Shown here: positions 54,525 through 63,914 of the stretch, in pieces
How positions within the stretch are numbered: the stretch's first letter is position 1
Layout of the letters: each line of letters opens with the position of its first letter
Assembly: GCA_001789205.1 (NCBI GenBank)
Contig: MFYT01000008.1
Span: 1-64,000 of the forward strand
Direction of reading: 5' to 3'
Source: Candidatus Raymondbacteria bacterium RIFOXYA2_FULL_49_16
GTDB lineage: Bacteria > Fibrobacterota > OXYB2-FULL-49-7 > XYB2-FULL-49-35
DNA: 64,000 bases
Program-made: the position numbers and the translations under genes
The notes under the pieces: generated by a model
Databases searched by the model: none
The model's input: only the letters and a program-made list of their open reading frames with translations
What the model was told of the DNA's origin: nothing

Positions 54525-55778
54525 ATGCGAACTGTCTTCATTCAAACGCTAGGGTGCCGGACAAACCAGTACGACTCGGCGTCAATAGCTTATCAGCTAA
54601 ATCTTGAAGGCATCACTTCGGTCGCCCGTCCGGAAATGGCCGACGTATGCATAGTCAACACCTGTACTGTCACTGCACGGGCCGACGCAAAAAGCAGGCA
54701 AATAATCCACGGGGCAATCAGAGCGTGCGGAAAGAAACCAGTTATTGTCGTTGGATGCGGGCCGCAGAACAATAAAGCCATGTTTCAGTCAATTCCCGGG
54801 GTCACGGCAGTTTTCGGTGTCAATGCGGCCAAACAGATCTGCAATTTTCTGAGTTTGCCGGAGAAGACAATTTCAGTCTCCTTCGGACCCGTATCAACTC
54901 TGGAAAACAGGACAAGGGTCCACCTGAAAATCCAGGATGGATGTGATTCATTCTGTACATACTGCATTGTTCCCTTTATGCGCGGCAAACCGGTTTCCCG
55001 TCCGTTCTCCGACGTCATTGATCAGATCCGGACGCTAGCCGATTCTGGATACAAGGAAATCGTTTTAACGGGAATCCATATAGGAAGGTACGCTGATAAT
55101 GGAAAGACACTCGATGATGTTGTTGAAACTGGCGCTGAAATACCGGGTTCGTTCCGCATCCGTATCAGTTCAATAGAACCCCAGGAAATTTCACCGCGTC
55201 TTATTGAACTGACAGTGAATCATCCGAAGGTGTGCAACCATCTGCATGTTTCTATTCAGAGTGGTGATGATGAGATACTCAAACTCATGGGCAGGCGATA
55301 TGCGGCAGGCACCGTCTTTTCTCTTCTCGAAAAGATCCGCGTCCGCGATCCGCTGTTCGGGCTTGGAGCTGATTTTATCATTGGATTTAATGGGGAGTCA
55401 GAGCGTCATTTCAACTCGACCCTCAGCCGGGTTGCTGAGAGCGTGCTGTCATATGGCCATGTCTTTCCGTTTTCCTTGCGCAAAGGCACTGCCGTCGAAC
55501 ATCTGCCCGGCGCAATAGCATCCGTGGAGAAGAGCAGGCGCTGCAGGGAGATTAAGGCAGCGTTCCAGAAACATAAACAAGCGTTCCTGGCGGCAAATAT
55601 GGGGAAAAACCATGTCATTGTTTATGAAAATGACCAAACGGGATTAACTTCCAATTATATTCGGGTACTCTGCGCCGAACCGGCCGAACAGGGAGACATG
55701 ATCCCTGTCGTTATCACCGGGTATGGTAAAGATTTTGCCCGCGGCGCAAACCTGAGGGGGAACAATGGCGTTGCTTGA
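54525..55778 (+). CDS. mtaB: tRNA t6A37 methylthiotransferase MtaB
   Basis: A radical SAM enzyme that adds a methylthio group to t6A37 of ANN-decoding tRNAs. 417 residues. N-terminal UPF0004 domain with Fe-S cysteines (QTLGCRTNQYDS, NTCTVTARADAKSRQII, VVGCGPQN), the radical SAM cluster CDSFCTYC, then IVPFMRGKPVSRPF and HLHVSIQSGDDEILKLMGRRY. The GCRTNQYDS and TVTARADAKSRQ forms distinguish MtaB from MiaB and RimO. A TRAM-like C-terminal part follows. It overlaps ftsY by 14 bases. Confidence 0.92.
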   Translation: MRTVFIQTLGCRTNQYDSASIAYQLNLEGITSVARPEMADVCIVNTCTVTARADAKSRQIIHGAIRACGKKPVIVVGCGPQNNKAMFQSIPGVTAVFGVNAAKQICNFLSLPEKTISVSFGPVSTLENRTRVHLKIQDGCDSFCTYCIVPFMRGKPVSRPFSDVIDQIRTLADSGYKEIVLTGIHIGRYADNGKTLDDVVETGAEIPGSFRIRISSIEPQEISPRLIELTVNHPKVCNHLHVSIQSGDDEILKLMGRRYAAGTVFSLLEKIRVRDPLFGLGADFIIGFNGESERHFNSTLSRVAESVLSYGHVFPFSLRKGTAVEHLPGAIASVEKSRRCREIKAAFQKHKQAFLAANMGKNHVIVYENDQTGLTSNYIRVLCAEPAEQGDMIPVVITGYGKDFARGANLRGNNGVA

Positions 55779-56694
55779 TGGCCTTCAGAAAACAAGGACA
55801 TCCTTTTTTTCAAAATTTAAGGCTTTAATCACCTTCAGGAAAAGGATTGACGACAATTTGCTGGACAAAATCGAGGAGGCCCTTATCACGTCGGACGTGG
55901 GCGTTGAAATCGCCGTACAACTCATTGAGCGTCTCAAGGCACTGGTTGCCGAAAACCGGCTTGTTGAAAGCGATGCGATCCTCGAAGCGCTTAAAAACGA
56001 GATGGCCGCTCTTTTCCCCGCTCTGCAGGAAAAAGAGGGCTTCCTCCCCGAAAATGGCCGTGTCCCCGGGGTACTACTTGTTGTCGGAGTAAACGGATCA
56101 GGAAAAACCACCACCATTGGAAAACTGGCCCGATATTTCATCAGAGAAAGAGGTAAAAAGGTCCTGCTTGCGGCCTGCGATACCTTCAGAGCAGCGGCAA
56201 TTGAACAACTTACAGTGTGGGCCGAACGGACCGGGTGCGAATTGATTAAGGGAGTTCCCGGAGGCGATCCTGCGGCAGTGGCCTTCGATGCGCTTGTTGC
56301 CGCAATAAATCGCGGCCACGACTTGCTTATTATCGACACTGCCGGCCGGCTGCACACCAAGGTCAACCTCATGGAGGAGTTACGCAAAATCCGTCAGGTA
56401 CTGCTGAAAAAGAGGCCCGATCTATTTGTTCATACACTCCTGGTACTCGACGGCACTACAGGCCAGAATGCTCTCATGCAGGCGCGTGAGTTCAACGGCG
56501 TTTCAGATGTCTCTGGACTTGTGGTAACCAAACTCGACGGCACGGCGAAAGGCGGTATTGTTTTTTCAATCTGCAAGGACCTCAGCATCCCCGTGGACTT
56601 TATCGGCACCGGTGAAGGTCCCGATGACTTGGTTCCCTTCAGTCTCCCCGCATTCATTGAATCATTTTTTAAAAAAGAAGGGTTGACGATTTGA
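55765..56694 (+). CDS. ftsY: signal recognition particle receptor FtsY
   Basis: The SRP GTPase that docks ribosome-nascent chains at the inner membrane. 309 residues, with a helical N domain and a G domain carrying GVNGSGKTTTIGK (108-120), DTFRAAAIEQL, DTAGRLHTK, TKLDGTAKGG and the closing GTGEGPDDLVPF. The acidic A domain found in enteric FtsY is absent; the protein starts at MALLDGLQKT with a short amphipathic helix, as in many non-proteobacteria. The start lies inside mtaB (14-base overlap). Confidence 0.95.
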   Translation: MALLDGLQKTRTSFFSKFKALITFRKRIDDNLLDKIEEALITSDVGVEIAVQLIERLKALVAENRLVESDAILEALKNEMAALFPALQEKEGFLPENGRVPGVLLVVGVNGSGKTTTIGKLARYFIRERGKKVLLAACDTFRAAAIEQLTVWAERTGCELIKGVPGGDPAAVAFDALVAAINRGHDLLIIDTAGRLHTKVNLMEELRKIRQVLLKKRPDLFVHTLLVLDGTTGQNALMQAREFNGVSDVSGLVVTKLDGTAKGGIVFSICKDLSIPVDFIGTGEGPDDLVPFSLPAFIESFFKKEGLTI

Positions 56695-56721
56695 ACCCCA
56701 TATATTAGATTATAGGTATCA

Positions 56722-57144
56722 ATGGTTCACCTGACAAACAGCCATCCACGGCGCACACGAAAAAAGAAAGACCAGCGTGTCGTGCTTGTCATCGAAGATG
56801 ACGCATCGGCCTCTGAAATGCTGACCCATTTTCTTGAACGGAAAAATTGCCGGGTGGCAACTTCAGAAAACGGTCTAATTGGTCTCACCATGATTAAATT
56901 TTTGAAACCCGACGTCATTATAACAGACCTGATGATTCCAGGACTCGATGGCCGTGTTCTGGTCGAACGGATCCGTGAAAATATCTACATGAAGGGTAAA
57001 ATGGTCGTGGTCGTCTCAGGCATGTTTACCGAGCGTTATAATGGCGAACGAATACACGATATTGATGCTGACGCTGTTTTTTCAAAACCAGTGAATCTCG
57101 CACGCTTGCACGCGGCAATTGAACGGTATTACGCCAAGGGGTAA
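56722..57144 (+). CDS. stand-alone receiver-domain response regulator
   Basis: A 140-residue CheY-like protein with no output domain. After a basic N-terminal tail (HPRRTRKKKDQR) the receiver fold has the acidic pair in VIEDDAS (25-27), phospho-acceptor Asp69 in IITDLMIPGLDG, Ser99 in VVVVSGM and Lys122 in VFSKPVNLARL. Such proteins work in chemotaxis, phosphorelays or as inputs to partner proteins. No histidine kinase is nearby. It lies 27 bases after ftsY and converges on pta, with five bases between the genes. Confidence 0.85.
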   Translation: MVHLTNSHPRRTRKKKDQRVVLVIEDDASASEMLTHFLERKNCRVATSENGLIGLTMIKFLKPDVIITDLMIPGLDGRVLVERIRENIYMKGKMVVVVSGMFTERYNGERIHDIDADAVFSKPVNLARLHAAIERYYAKG

Positions 57145-57149
57145 TACTC

Positions 57150-58151
57150 TCAGGAATTTACCGCGGTAATCGCGATAATCTTGAAAATATCGTCCGCCGA
57201 ACATCCCCGCGAGAGGTCGTTGACCGGTTTGTTAAACCCCTGCAATATGGGCCCCAGCGCAATTGCTTTTGCGAATCGTTCGGTCGCCTTGTAGCAGATG
57301 TTTCCCGCATTAAGGTCAGGGAAAATCAATGTATTCGCGAATCCGGCCATGGCGCTGTCTGGCGCTTTACGTTTGCCAATCGATGGTATTACGGCAGCAT
57401 CAAGCTGGAATTCCCCATCAATGGTGATGTCAGGCCGTTTCTGTTTCACGATGTTCATGGACTGGAGCACCTTGTCAATATTTTCGTGTTTAGCGCTCCC
57501 TTTAGTGGAATAGGTGAGCATGGCAACCTTGGCATCTTCTCCAACCAGGCGTTTGTAACTGTCCGATGAGGCGATAGCGATATCAGCCAGCTGTTCAATA
57601 GTGGGAAAGGGCAGGAGACCGCAATCAGCGAACACAAAAGGAGTATATGCTTCCCCCTCCTTGAAGTTTGGGACCAGCATAAGGAAAAAACTCGATGCTG
57701 TTTTCTCTTTTGTTCCAATGCAATAAAGCGCTGCTTTGACTACATTTCCGGTTGAATTCACCGCTCCCGCGACACAGCCGTCCGCGTTTCCCGAACCCAC
57801 CAGCATGTCGGCAAAATAGAGATGCGTCCGTACAAGCGTGGCCGCTTCAGCGGCGGTCATTCCTTTGGCTTTTCTCCGTTCAAAAAGACCCTGTGCCAGG
57901 ACGTCGATTTCCTTGTATTCAGCCGGAACAATGACCTCAATGTCAGAAAGACTGATGGCATTGTCTTTTGCCAGTTGCCGCACCTTTCGGTTCTCGTCAA
58001 CAAGAATGACTTGTGCAATCCGTGCATCGGTCGCGAGACGCGCTGCTTGTACGGTTCGCAAGTCATCGCCCTCGGCAAGTACAACGGTTTTAGCCAGCTT
58101 TTGGGCCTTTTCGAAAATTTTGTCGATAATCTGCGGATTTTTCCCTGACAT
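57150..58151 (-). CDS. pta: phosphate acetyltransferase
   Basis: Interconverts acetyl-CoA + Pi and acetyl phosphate + CoA, for acetate fermentation or assimilation. 333 residues, the short form holding only the catalytic domain. Family segments: VVLAEGDDLRTVQAAR, GMTAAEAATLVRTHLYFADM, GSGNADGCVAGAVNSTGNVV, FADCGLLPFPTIEQLADIAI, TYSTKGSAKHE, GEFQLDAAVIPSIGKRKAPDS, ANTLIFPDLNAGNICYK and ALGPILQGFNKPVNDLSRGC. GGAGGT lies six bases before the ATG. ackA is not in the window. Confidence 0.95.
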   Translation of the reverse strand: MSGKNPQIIDKIFEKAQKLAKTVVLAEGDDLRTVQAARLATDARIAQVILVDENRKVRQLAKDNAISLSDIEVIVPAEYKEIDVLAQGLFERRKAKGMTAAEAATLVRTHLYFADMLVGSGNADGCVAGAVNSTGNVVKAALYCIGTKEKTASSFFLMLVPNFKEGEAYTPFVFADCGLLPFPTIEQLADIAIASSDSYKRLVGEDAKVAMLTYSTKGSAKHENIDKVLQSMNIVKQKRPDITIDGEFQLDAAVIPSIGKRKAPDSAMAGFANTLIFPDLNAGNICYKATERFAKAIALGPILQGFNKPVNDLSRGCSADDIFKIIAITAVNS

Positions 58152-58341
58152 ATATTACCTCCGGAGTGAATGGTGAACCATAAAATAGTTATATCGTTAT
58201 ATCAGATCAATTATAAACAAAACTATATTATTTCCATGTGCAGGAACGATCATCGCGCCTTTCATTTTGGTTTTTTCATTGTTGGACGGCATTTTGGCAG
58301 ATGCTAAAGGTAAAGTACCCCCGATGCAGAGAGGGACATCA

Positions 58342-59079
58342 ATGATGTATAAATATCTATTTGGACCGATACAGTCACGCAGGCTCGGACGCTCGCTGGG
58401 CATAAACCTGTTGTGCGGAAAAATCTGCAATTTTAATTGCGTATATTGCGAGTGCGGCCGTACCGAGCGATTGACAGGGCAACGGGCCGAATATGTACCA
58501 CGCAATGAAGTTATTGCCGAACTCACGGATTTTCTTACGACTGGCCCCAAGCTTGACTATATAACCTATGCCGGATCAGGAGAACCGCTTTTGCACAATG
58601 GTATTGGAGAAATAACGGCTTTTCTGAAAGATAACTTTCCCTTATACAAAGTCGCGCTTTTAACCAATGGCGCGGTATTTGTAAATCACAACGTGATCGA
58701 CGAGGCTATGCAATGCGATCTTATTGTTCCATCGCTCGATGCTGTTTCCCCGGACATATTTAATAGGGTCGTACGGCCATTGCCGGGAACATGTCCAGAT
58801 GCTGTCATTGAAGGGTTGGTAATGTTGCGGAAGAAATATAGTGGCGCTCTATGGCTTGAAATTTTCATTGTTCCAGGGGTCAATGATACCAAACATGAAC
58901 TGCTACTCCTTGCCTCTGCGGCCAAACGTATTTCTCCCGATAGGGTCCAGTTGAATTCGCTGGACAGAAAAGGGACGGAAGCCTGGGTAAAACCTATTGG
59001 GCAGGAGACATTGCAGGTCATCGCGGCAAAATATTTCGGCGCTTTTTCCGTTGATATTGCGGCCAAGAAAGATCAATGA
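58342..59079 (+). CDS. radical SAM domain protein
   Basis: A 245-residue AdoMet radical enzyme. The cluster motif CNFNCVYCECG (C-x3-C-x2-C) follows the opening YKYLFGPIQSRRLGRSLGIN, which is typical of a small uncharacterised radical SAM group (COG0731/wybutosine-like). The barrel continues with TYAGSGEPLLH (the GGE-type motif), VALLTNGAV and EIFIVPGVND. No auxiliary cluster is evident. GAGAGGG precedes the ATG pair at 58342/58345. Start choices further upstream (58267, 58324) are not supported by similarity. Substrate unknown. The 3' end overlaps the convergent zinc-ribbon gene by seven bases. Confidence 0.82.
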   Translation: MMYKYLFGPIQSRRLGRSLGINLLCGKICNFNCVYCECGRTERLTGQRAEYVPRNEVIAELTDFLTTGPKLDYITYAGSGEPLLHNGIGEITAFLKDNFPLYKVALLTNGAVFVNHNVIDEAMQCDLIVPSLDAVSPDIFNRVVRPLPGTCPDAVIEGLVMLRKKYSGALWLEIFIVPGVNDTKHELLLLASAAKRISPDRVQLNSLDRKGTEAWVKPIGQETLQVIAAKYFGAFSVDIAAKKDQ

Positions 59080-59309
59080 TGCGCGCAGCAACGGTTTGCC
59101 ATGGCGCATGTGGAAGGATCGGCGCCACAGCCTGCCGAACCGCATACCGGGGTACTTGATGAGGTTTTTGACAAAAAACCGGCGCCACCGCTTATTACCC
59201 GTACAGCTTCTTTTCCACACGCAACACACCGTTCATTGCTCGATTCCCGGATGCTTTTTTCCTTTTCAAAAACATGACCACACTCTGAGCATTTGAAATC
59301 ATAAAACAT
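59073..59309 (-). CDS. FmdB-family zinc-ribbon protein
   Basis: A 78-residue protein with an N-terminal FmdB zinc ribbon: MFYDFKCSECGHVFE (CxxC) and RCVACGKEAVRVISGG (CxxC), four cysteines that would bind one zinc. The tail is rich in Cys, Ser and His (VCGSAGCGADPSTCAMANRC, then CAHH) and may bind a second metal. FmdB proteins are proposed small regulators, with no firmly known target. The upstream region on this strand contains a tandem decamer repeat. Confidence 0.82.
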   Translation of the reverse strand: MFYDFKCSECGHVFEKEKSIRESSNERCVACGKEAVRVISGGAGFLSKTSSSTPVCGSAGCGADPSTCAMANRCCAHH

Positions 59310-59334
59310 AGATCAAATTCCCTTGCTACAAAAG

Positions 59335-59362
59335 ATACATTAAAATACATTAAAATACATTA
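59335..59362. repeat. tandem 10-base repeat (2.8 copies)
   Basis: ATACATTAAA repeated in phase at 59335, 59345 and 59355 (the last copy is eight bases), in the intergenic region between the FmdB-type and phosphatase genes. The period is one helical turn. The rest of 59310-59516 is AT-rich with no gene. Confidence 0.75.
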
Positions 59363-59516
59363 CTTGCATATCGGCTGTCAAAGCAACAATTCCTACAAAT
59401 TCACGCAAATGCGCCTAACATAATGAATTGGCTTGACATGCTTTTTAAAATATTATAGATTTTGTCAGAATCTTCATTGGGCGTATAAACATTAAACACC
59501 CTGGAATAATATTTTC

Positions 59517-61445
59517 GTGATATATTTTTCAATAAGCCGTCTTCTCATATATACTTTATTTTTCAGTGTTGTTGGAGGGGAACTCAAAGGTTTCAAGCGC
59601 GAACGAATCACTGTTCGTATAAATGCCGGCGCCTTTGCTGTTTTGGCGCTTGGTGAGGCGATTCTCCTTGTTTTTAGTCTGATCCAGAAAGCGGATTTCT
59701 CGCAGTTCCCTGTCAGGAACTTTTTTGAAATAGCCGCTCTTCTCATTATCTCGTTTTCCTGCAACCATGAGGTTAATAGACATAACCCTAAGCATTTCAA
59801 GACGATAAAAGTGTACTATTGCCTCACACTCATCGTTCCCGTTGTCCTCTTTTTTATTTTCAGCCGCGATGTCAGTAAGTTTATCCTCTATGGGTTAGAA
59901 GTTGTCCTTTTCTCAAAAATCCTTATAAACATCAGCGACAAGATAGATGAGACCATAGAAAAGAAAGAGCTTATTGTTGTGGCTTTTTCCTTGCTTTTCT
60001 TTATCGTCGACCTCTTTTTGCGCCTCCTCGATGGCTACCAGGGTTTCCTGCTCGCGTTTGCCATTACCGGGTTTTGTATTGGATTCCTTACCTATGTTGT
60101 CCGGGAGACCAAGCGGGACATCGAGCGTGAAATTTCCACAAAGGAAAAAGAAATAAAAATCTTTGCCGATATCACAAAAAAGCTTAACGCCACTTTCGAT
60201 CTCAAACAACTCCTCGATAATTTTGTTGAGGAAATATGCGAAACTCTCGACGCCTATTCCGGGGCGCTCTTTCTCGAAAAGAAGAGCGATGGGATACTCG
60301 TGTGCGAGGCACTGCACGGATTTTATCCTCCGTTAAAGCCCGTAAACGAACGCGCGGTCACAAAGCTCGAATTTCTGCACAAGCTTCTAAAAGCGCATTC
60401 TATCAATAAGGACATGGGCATCATCGGCAGAGTCTTTAAAGCGGGAAAGGGCGAGTTGTCCTGCGCTCTTGATACCAGTAAAACATTTGTTCAAACGATT
60501 CCGACCATTTCACTCACAAAGACCATGATCACCATGCCCCTTTTGCGCGACGAAACCGTGTATGGCGTACTCCAGCTGGTAAACAAGAACAACGGGGAAA
60601 ATTTCACTGAGAAAAATTATCAATTCGCCGGCATGATTGTCGATCAGGCAAGCCTCGCTATACACAATGCTTTCATGATCGGAGAAATGCGGGCAAAGCA
60701 GGAAACCGACGCCGATCTTCGCGCCGCGCAGGAAATACAGCGTTCTCTTATTCCAAAGACGATTCCGGAAAACATTAAACTCGATATTGCAGCGCTTTTT
60801 TCGCCGACCAAACAGATTGGCGGCGATTATTACGATTTCATCAAAATCGACGATACTCACATCGGTGTCATTGTCGCGGATGTTTCTGGTAAAGGGGTTA
60901 CCGGGGGGCTTGTCATGAGCGTCATGCGTACAATTATGCGCATGATTTCATCAAACAACTATTCGCCGAAACATGTATTGCGAGAGCTCAATCATGGCGT
61001 TGAAATTGCCGTCAGGGAAAAACATATGTTCATTACTGTCCTTTACTCCATCTTCGATACGCTGAACAGAAAAGTGACGGTATGCAGGGCCGGGCACAAT
61101 CCGTTTATCATATGCAGCGGTGGAAGTGGAGATATTGTCTGCCACAAACCACAGGGCATTGCCCTTGGCATCATAGATTCAGAGTCTTTTGACCGGCTGA
61201 CCGAAGAGATCACGGTATCATACGAGCCGGGGGACACCATCTTCTTGTATACGGACGGCGTTGTGGAGGAGTTTGACGATGAACACAATATGTACGGCGA
61301 AGAGCGTCTTCTCGAGTTTCTGAAAAAGCACCGAAAAGAAAGTTCTGAAGCGGTCATCGAGGCCCTAAAAAATGACCTTGAGGCGTTCCGCGGCGAACAG
61401 ATGCAGCACGACGACATCGCCATGATTCAGATAAAAACGTATTAA
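59517..61445 (+). CDS. membrane GAF-domain PP2C-type (RsbU/SpoIIE) phosphatase
   Basis: A 642-residue signalling phosphatase. Residues 1-200 hold about seven hydrophobic helices (membrane sensor). A coiled-coil linker (DIEREISTKEKEIKIFADIT) leads to a GAF domain (about 215-400) and then the SpoIIE/PPM phosphatase (about 430-640) with AAQEIQRSLIP, GGDYYDFIKIDDTHIGVIVA, DVSGKGVTGGL, YTDGVVEEF and QHDDIAMI, the metal-binding aspartates all present. Such enzymes dephosphorylate STAS-domain antagonists. STAS proteins lie at 22751 and 52136, but the pairing is inference. GTG at 59517 is used; there is no nearby ATG and the ribosome-binding site is weak. Confidence 0.88.
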   Translation: MIYFSISRLLIYTLFFSVVGGELKGFKRERITVRINAGAFAVLALGEAILLVFSLIQKADFSQFPVRNFFEIAALLIISFSCNHEVNRHNPKHFKTIKVYYCLTLIVPVVLFFIFSRDVSKFILYGLEVVLFSKILINISDKIDETIEKKELIVVAFSLLFFIVDLFLRLLDGYQGFLLAFAITGFCIGFLTYVVRETKRDIEREISTKEKEIKIFADITKKLNATFDLKQLLDNFVEEICETLDAYSGALFLEKKSDGILVCEALHGFYPPLKPVNERAVTKLEFLHKLLKAHSINKDMGIIGRVFKAGKGELSCALDTSKTFVQTIPTISLTKTMITMPLLRDETVYGVLQLVNKNNGENFTEKNYQFAGMIVDQASLAIHNAFMIGEMRAKQETDADLRAAQEIQRSLIPKTIPENIKLDIAALFSPTKQIGGDYYDFIKIDDTHIGVIVADVSGKGVTGGLVMSVMRTIMRMISSNNYSPKHVLRELNHGVEIAVREKHMFITVLYSIFDTLNRKVTVCRAGHNPFIICSGGSGDIVCHKPQGIALGIIDSESFDRLTEEITVSYEPGDTIFLYTDGVVEEFDDEHNMYGEERLLEFLKKHRKESSEAVIEALKNDLEAFRGEQMQHDDIAMIQIKTY

Positions 61446-61520
61446 TAACTGTAAAAAAAGTGTGTTTTCACGACCTTTGAATAATTATATTATTGTTTCC
61501 TTTTTAACGGTTGCAAAATA

Positions 61521-63905
61521 ATGGCCAAGAAAAAAGCATATACTACCGAGCAGTCATATCAGGAACTGGTCTATGGCAAGTATATTTTCGCCCTTAAAAT
61601 AGGCGCTTTAATCATAGGAATAGTTTTTGCCGCATACCTTATCCTAAATGGACTTGGCCGTTCTCTGGGTGAAAAAAAAGAGTTTCTGACTATTGAGCAA
61701 TTTCTCCAGAAGGATGAAAAGGCAAGGGCCCAATACCGTGTCGATGTGCGGAATTTCCTGATTGGCGATGTTTTGAAATATCGAACCGATACCGTATTTA
61801 TTGTTGTCAATGATTCAGCGTATCTTTTCCCTGACGACAAAGGCGTATACAAACTACCCGAAGAGCACGCGATCTACGATTGCAAACTGTATGCCATTGA
61901 GCTTATGCTCAAACGCTCACTTGTCGAACTCAAGTATCCTTTTGTATTTACCATGACCATACACAAAAATTCCTTAAAGTCCATGGACTTGTCGAATTTT
62001 CGGGAAATAGACAGTTATTTTCCTTTGTATATAACTAAAAAAATCGCGGACAAGTATATTATTCAGCAAACCCTTGAAAATGGGGAAAGCATCCAACGGA
62101 CGGTTTTCTTGCCCGATTCAATAGCCGGTATGTTCAAGGAACTATACCAGGAACGCTTTGCCCAAAACCTTATAGAAAAATATGTGGGAAGCGGTCCTGC
62201 CGGCGCCTATAAAAATCTTGGTATTAGCGAATTTGCATGCCTCAACGACCAAGAAAAGATGGAACAGCGGCGCGCTTTTTTCGTCCTTACTCCCGACCAA
62301 AGAAAAACCGTGCGCAATGTCCAAATTGGCGTCCAGTCATTATATGGCGTTCCTGCCCTTGACGAGCCATCTGGTCCATTTTTTTCCAGCCTGCTCGCAA
62401 GAAAGTTGCATGAGGGCGACATCACCCAGATCCTTCTGCCAGTCTTTGATATGGCAACTTTTTCACTTATGTATCCAATGGTGCGCATTGTTAATGCGCC
62501 TTTCCAGCAAGATCCGTCAACGGATAATTTCCAATCGCTTCTTTTTATCGCGTTGAAATCGGGCATTGCACCCGCTCAATATGGTCTCATGCGCAAGGAT
62601 TGTCCCAAGGTCCTCAAGAACGGCATGTATGCCGACATAACAGAGCACATCGCTAATTGGGACCAGTTCAAATATTTTCCAAAGTTCGTCATGTCCGAGA
62701 TTTCATTGAATGGAGACAGATACTTTGGTATTCCCGACAGGGTCATTAATACTGATGCGGTTCAATATAGACGCGACTGGCTCGAGGAACCGGGAATTAT
62801 TGAATGGTTCCAAAAAAAGGGATGGATTCATCCAAAGGACAAAAGACCCTATATCCCATTTGACTGGAGCTACGACGATTTTCGGACCATTGTTAGTCTT
62901 ATCACAAAGAACGATCCGACCGGCAAACGAAAAGGAATGGCCGATGCGCCAAGCGATTTTATGTACCTATTTGCCTATTCACTTTTTCATCTTGTACCCG
63001 AACAGTTGTTTAAACCAAATCCCACGCAAAAAACAACATGGGTGTTTTTTGATGACAACCCCGTATTTCGGAATGGTCTCGAAACCATTAATACTATGTT
63101 TTGGAAAGAGAAAAGCATACGTGCCGGTGTTGAAATCAGCTATAGCGCTGCTCAGAGCGATTTTCTTGGAGGCAGATCGGGAATATGCAATACAACCTGC
63201 AGATCTGTACTGTGGAATTCGCTCATGAACAAATACGCGTATTTTGGCAAAGAAAAATCATACGGTGAGGTTGTTGGTCTTACCTCATATCCCGGTTGCG
63301 GGCGCTTTCCAAACCTTACTCCGGCTGACTGCAATATTATAGGGTTTAATTCCTACCTAAAACCCGATCAACTCCAAGCTGCGGTCGAATTCATGAAAGA
63401 CGCGTATTACGGCGAAAGCTTTAACAACGATCTTTTTTTTAAAGTAAGGGAAAACCGAACATTGGGCAGTGAAAGCACCATCTACAGAGATGCGCTTGCC
63501 TCCCCCTACAAACTTGATACTTCTAAAATTCGAGTCAATTTTTACGATATTTTTCCCGCGAATTACATTGAATTTTTTGATTATATAAAGGAATCCCAAT
63601 ATATTCCAGCCGAACCAAAAATAGAAAATTTCGGCCTATACGAGCCACCAAAACGCGAACTGCAGGATGAGGTGTTTAAGCGTATGTTTCAGAAGGTTTT
63701 TATGGATTCAGTGGTCGACTACGACCGTATTATCAAGGAAACCGCCAGCTATTGCAACACGGTTATCTTGAATTTTAAAGATGATGGCATGGTAGAAAAA
63801 CTCGATGCATATTACCAGGCAATGCTGGAATATTATAAGAAACATGTTCCTGAATATTATCCTATATACAAAGAACGGTTTGAGAAACATCTGAAATTTT
63901 GGTGA
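61521..63905 (+). CDS. very long membrane-anchored ABC solute-binding protein
   Basis: A 794-residue protein, nearly twice the usual length. A basic start (MAKKKAYTTEQ) and one helix (IFALKIGALIIGIVFAAYLI, about 23-45), with no lipobox, anchor it in the membrane. Residues about 50-300 are an N-terminal region I do not recognise. From about 300 the sequence follows family 1 extracellular sugar-binding proteins: DGDRYFGIP-like NGDRYFGIPDRVINTDAV, YRRDWLEEPGIIEWFQKKG, IPFDWSYDDFRTIVSLIT and late AVEFMKDAYYGE. The next gene begins nine bases after the stop and looks like its permease. Likely sugar or oligosaccharide uptake; ligand unknown. Confidence 0.75.
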   Translation: MAKKKAYTTEQSYQELVYGKYIFALKIGALIIGIVFAAYLILNGLGRSLGEKKEFLTIEQFLQKDEKARAQYRVDVRNFLIGDVLKYRTDTVFIVVNDSAYLFPDDKGVYKLPEEHAIYDCKLYAIELMLKRSLVELKYPFVFTMTIHKNSLKSMDLSNFREIDSYFPLYITKKIADKYIIQQTLENGESIQRTVFLPDSIAGMFKELYQERFAQNLIEKYVGSGPAGAYKNLGISEFACLNDQEKMEQRRAFFVLTPDQRKTVRNVQIGVQSLYGVPALDEPSGPFFSSLLARKLHEGDITQILLPVFDMATFSLMYPMVRIVNAPFQQDPSTDNFQSLLFIALKSGIAPAQYGLMRKDCPKVLKNGMYADITEHIANWDQFKYFPKFVMSEISLNGDRYFGIPDRVINTDAVQYRRDWLEEPGIIEWFQKKGWIHPKDKRPYIPFDWSYDDFRTIVSLITKNDPTGKRKGMADAPSDFMYLFAYSLFHLVPEQLFKPNPTQKTTWVFFDDNPVFRNGLETINTMFWKEKSIRAGVEISYSAAQSDFLGGRSGICNTTCRSVLWNSLMNKYAYFGKEKSYGEVVGLTSYPGCGRFPNLTPADCNIIGFNSYLKPDQLQAAVEFMKDAYYGESFNNDLFFKVRENRTLGSESTIYRDALASPYKLDTSKIRVNFYDIFPANYIEFFDYIKESQYIPAEPKIENFGLYEPPKRELQDEVFKRMFQKVFMDSVVDYDRIIKETASYCNTVILNFKDDGMVEKLDAYYQAMLEYYKKHVPEYYPIYKERFEKHLKFW

Positions 63906-63914
63906 TAAAGAATC

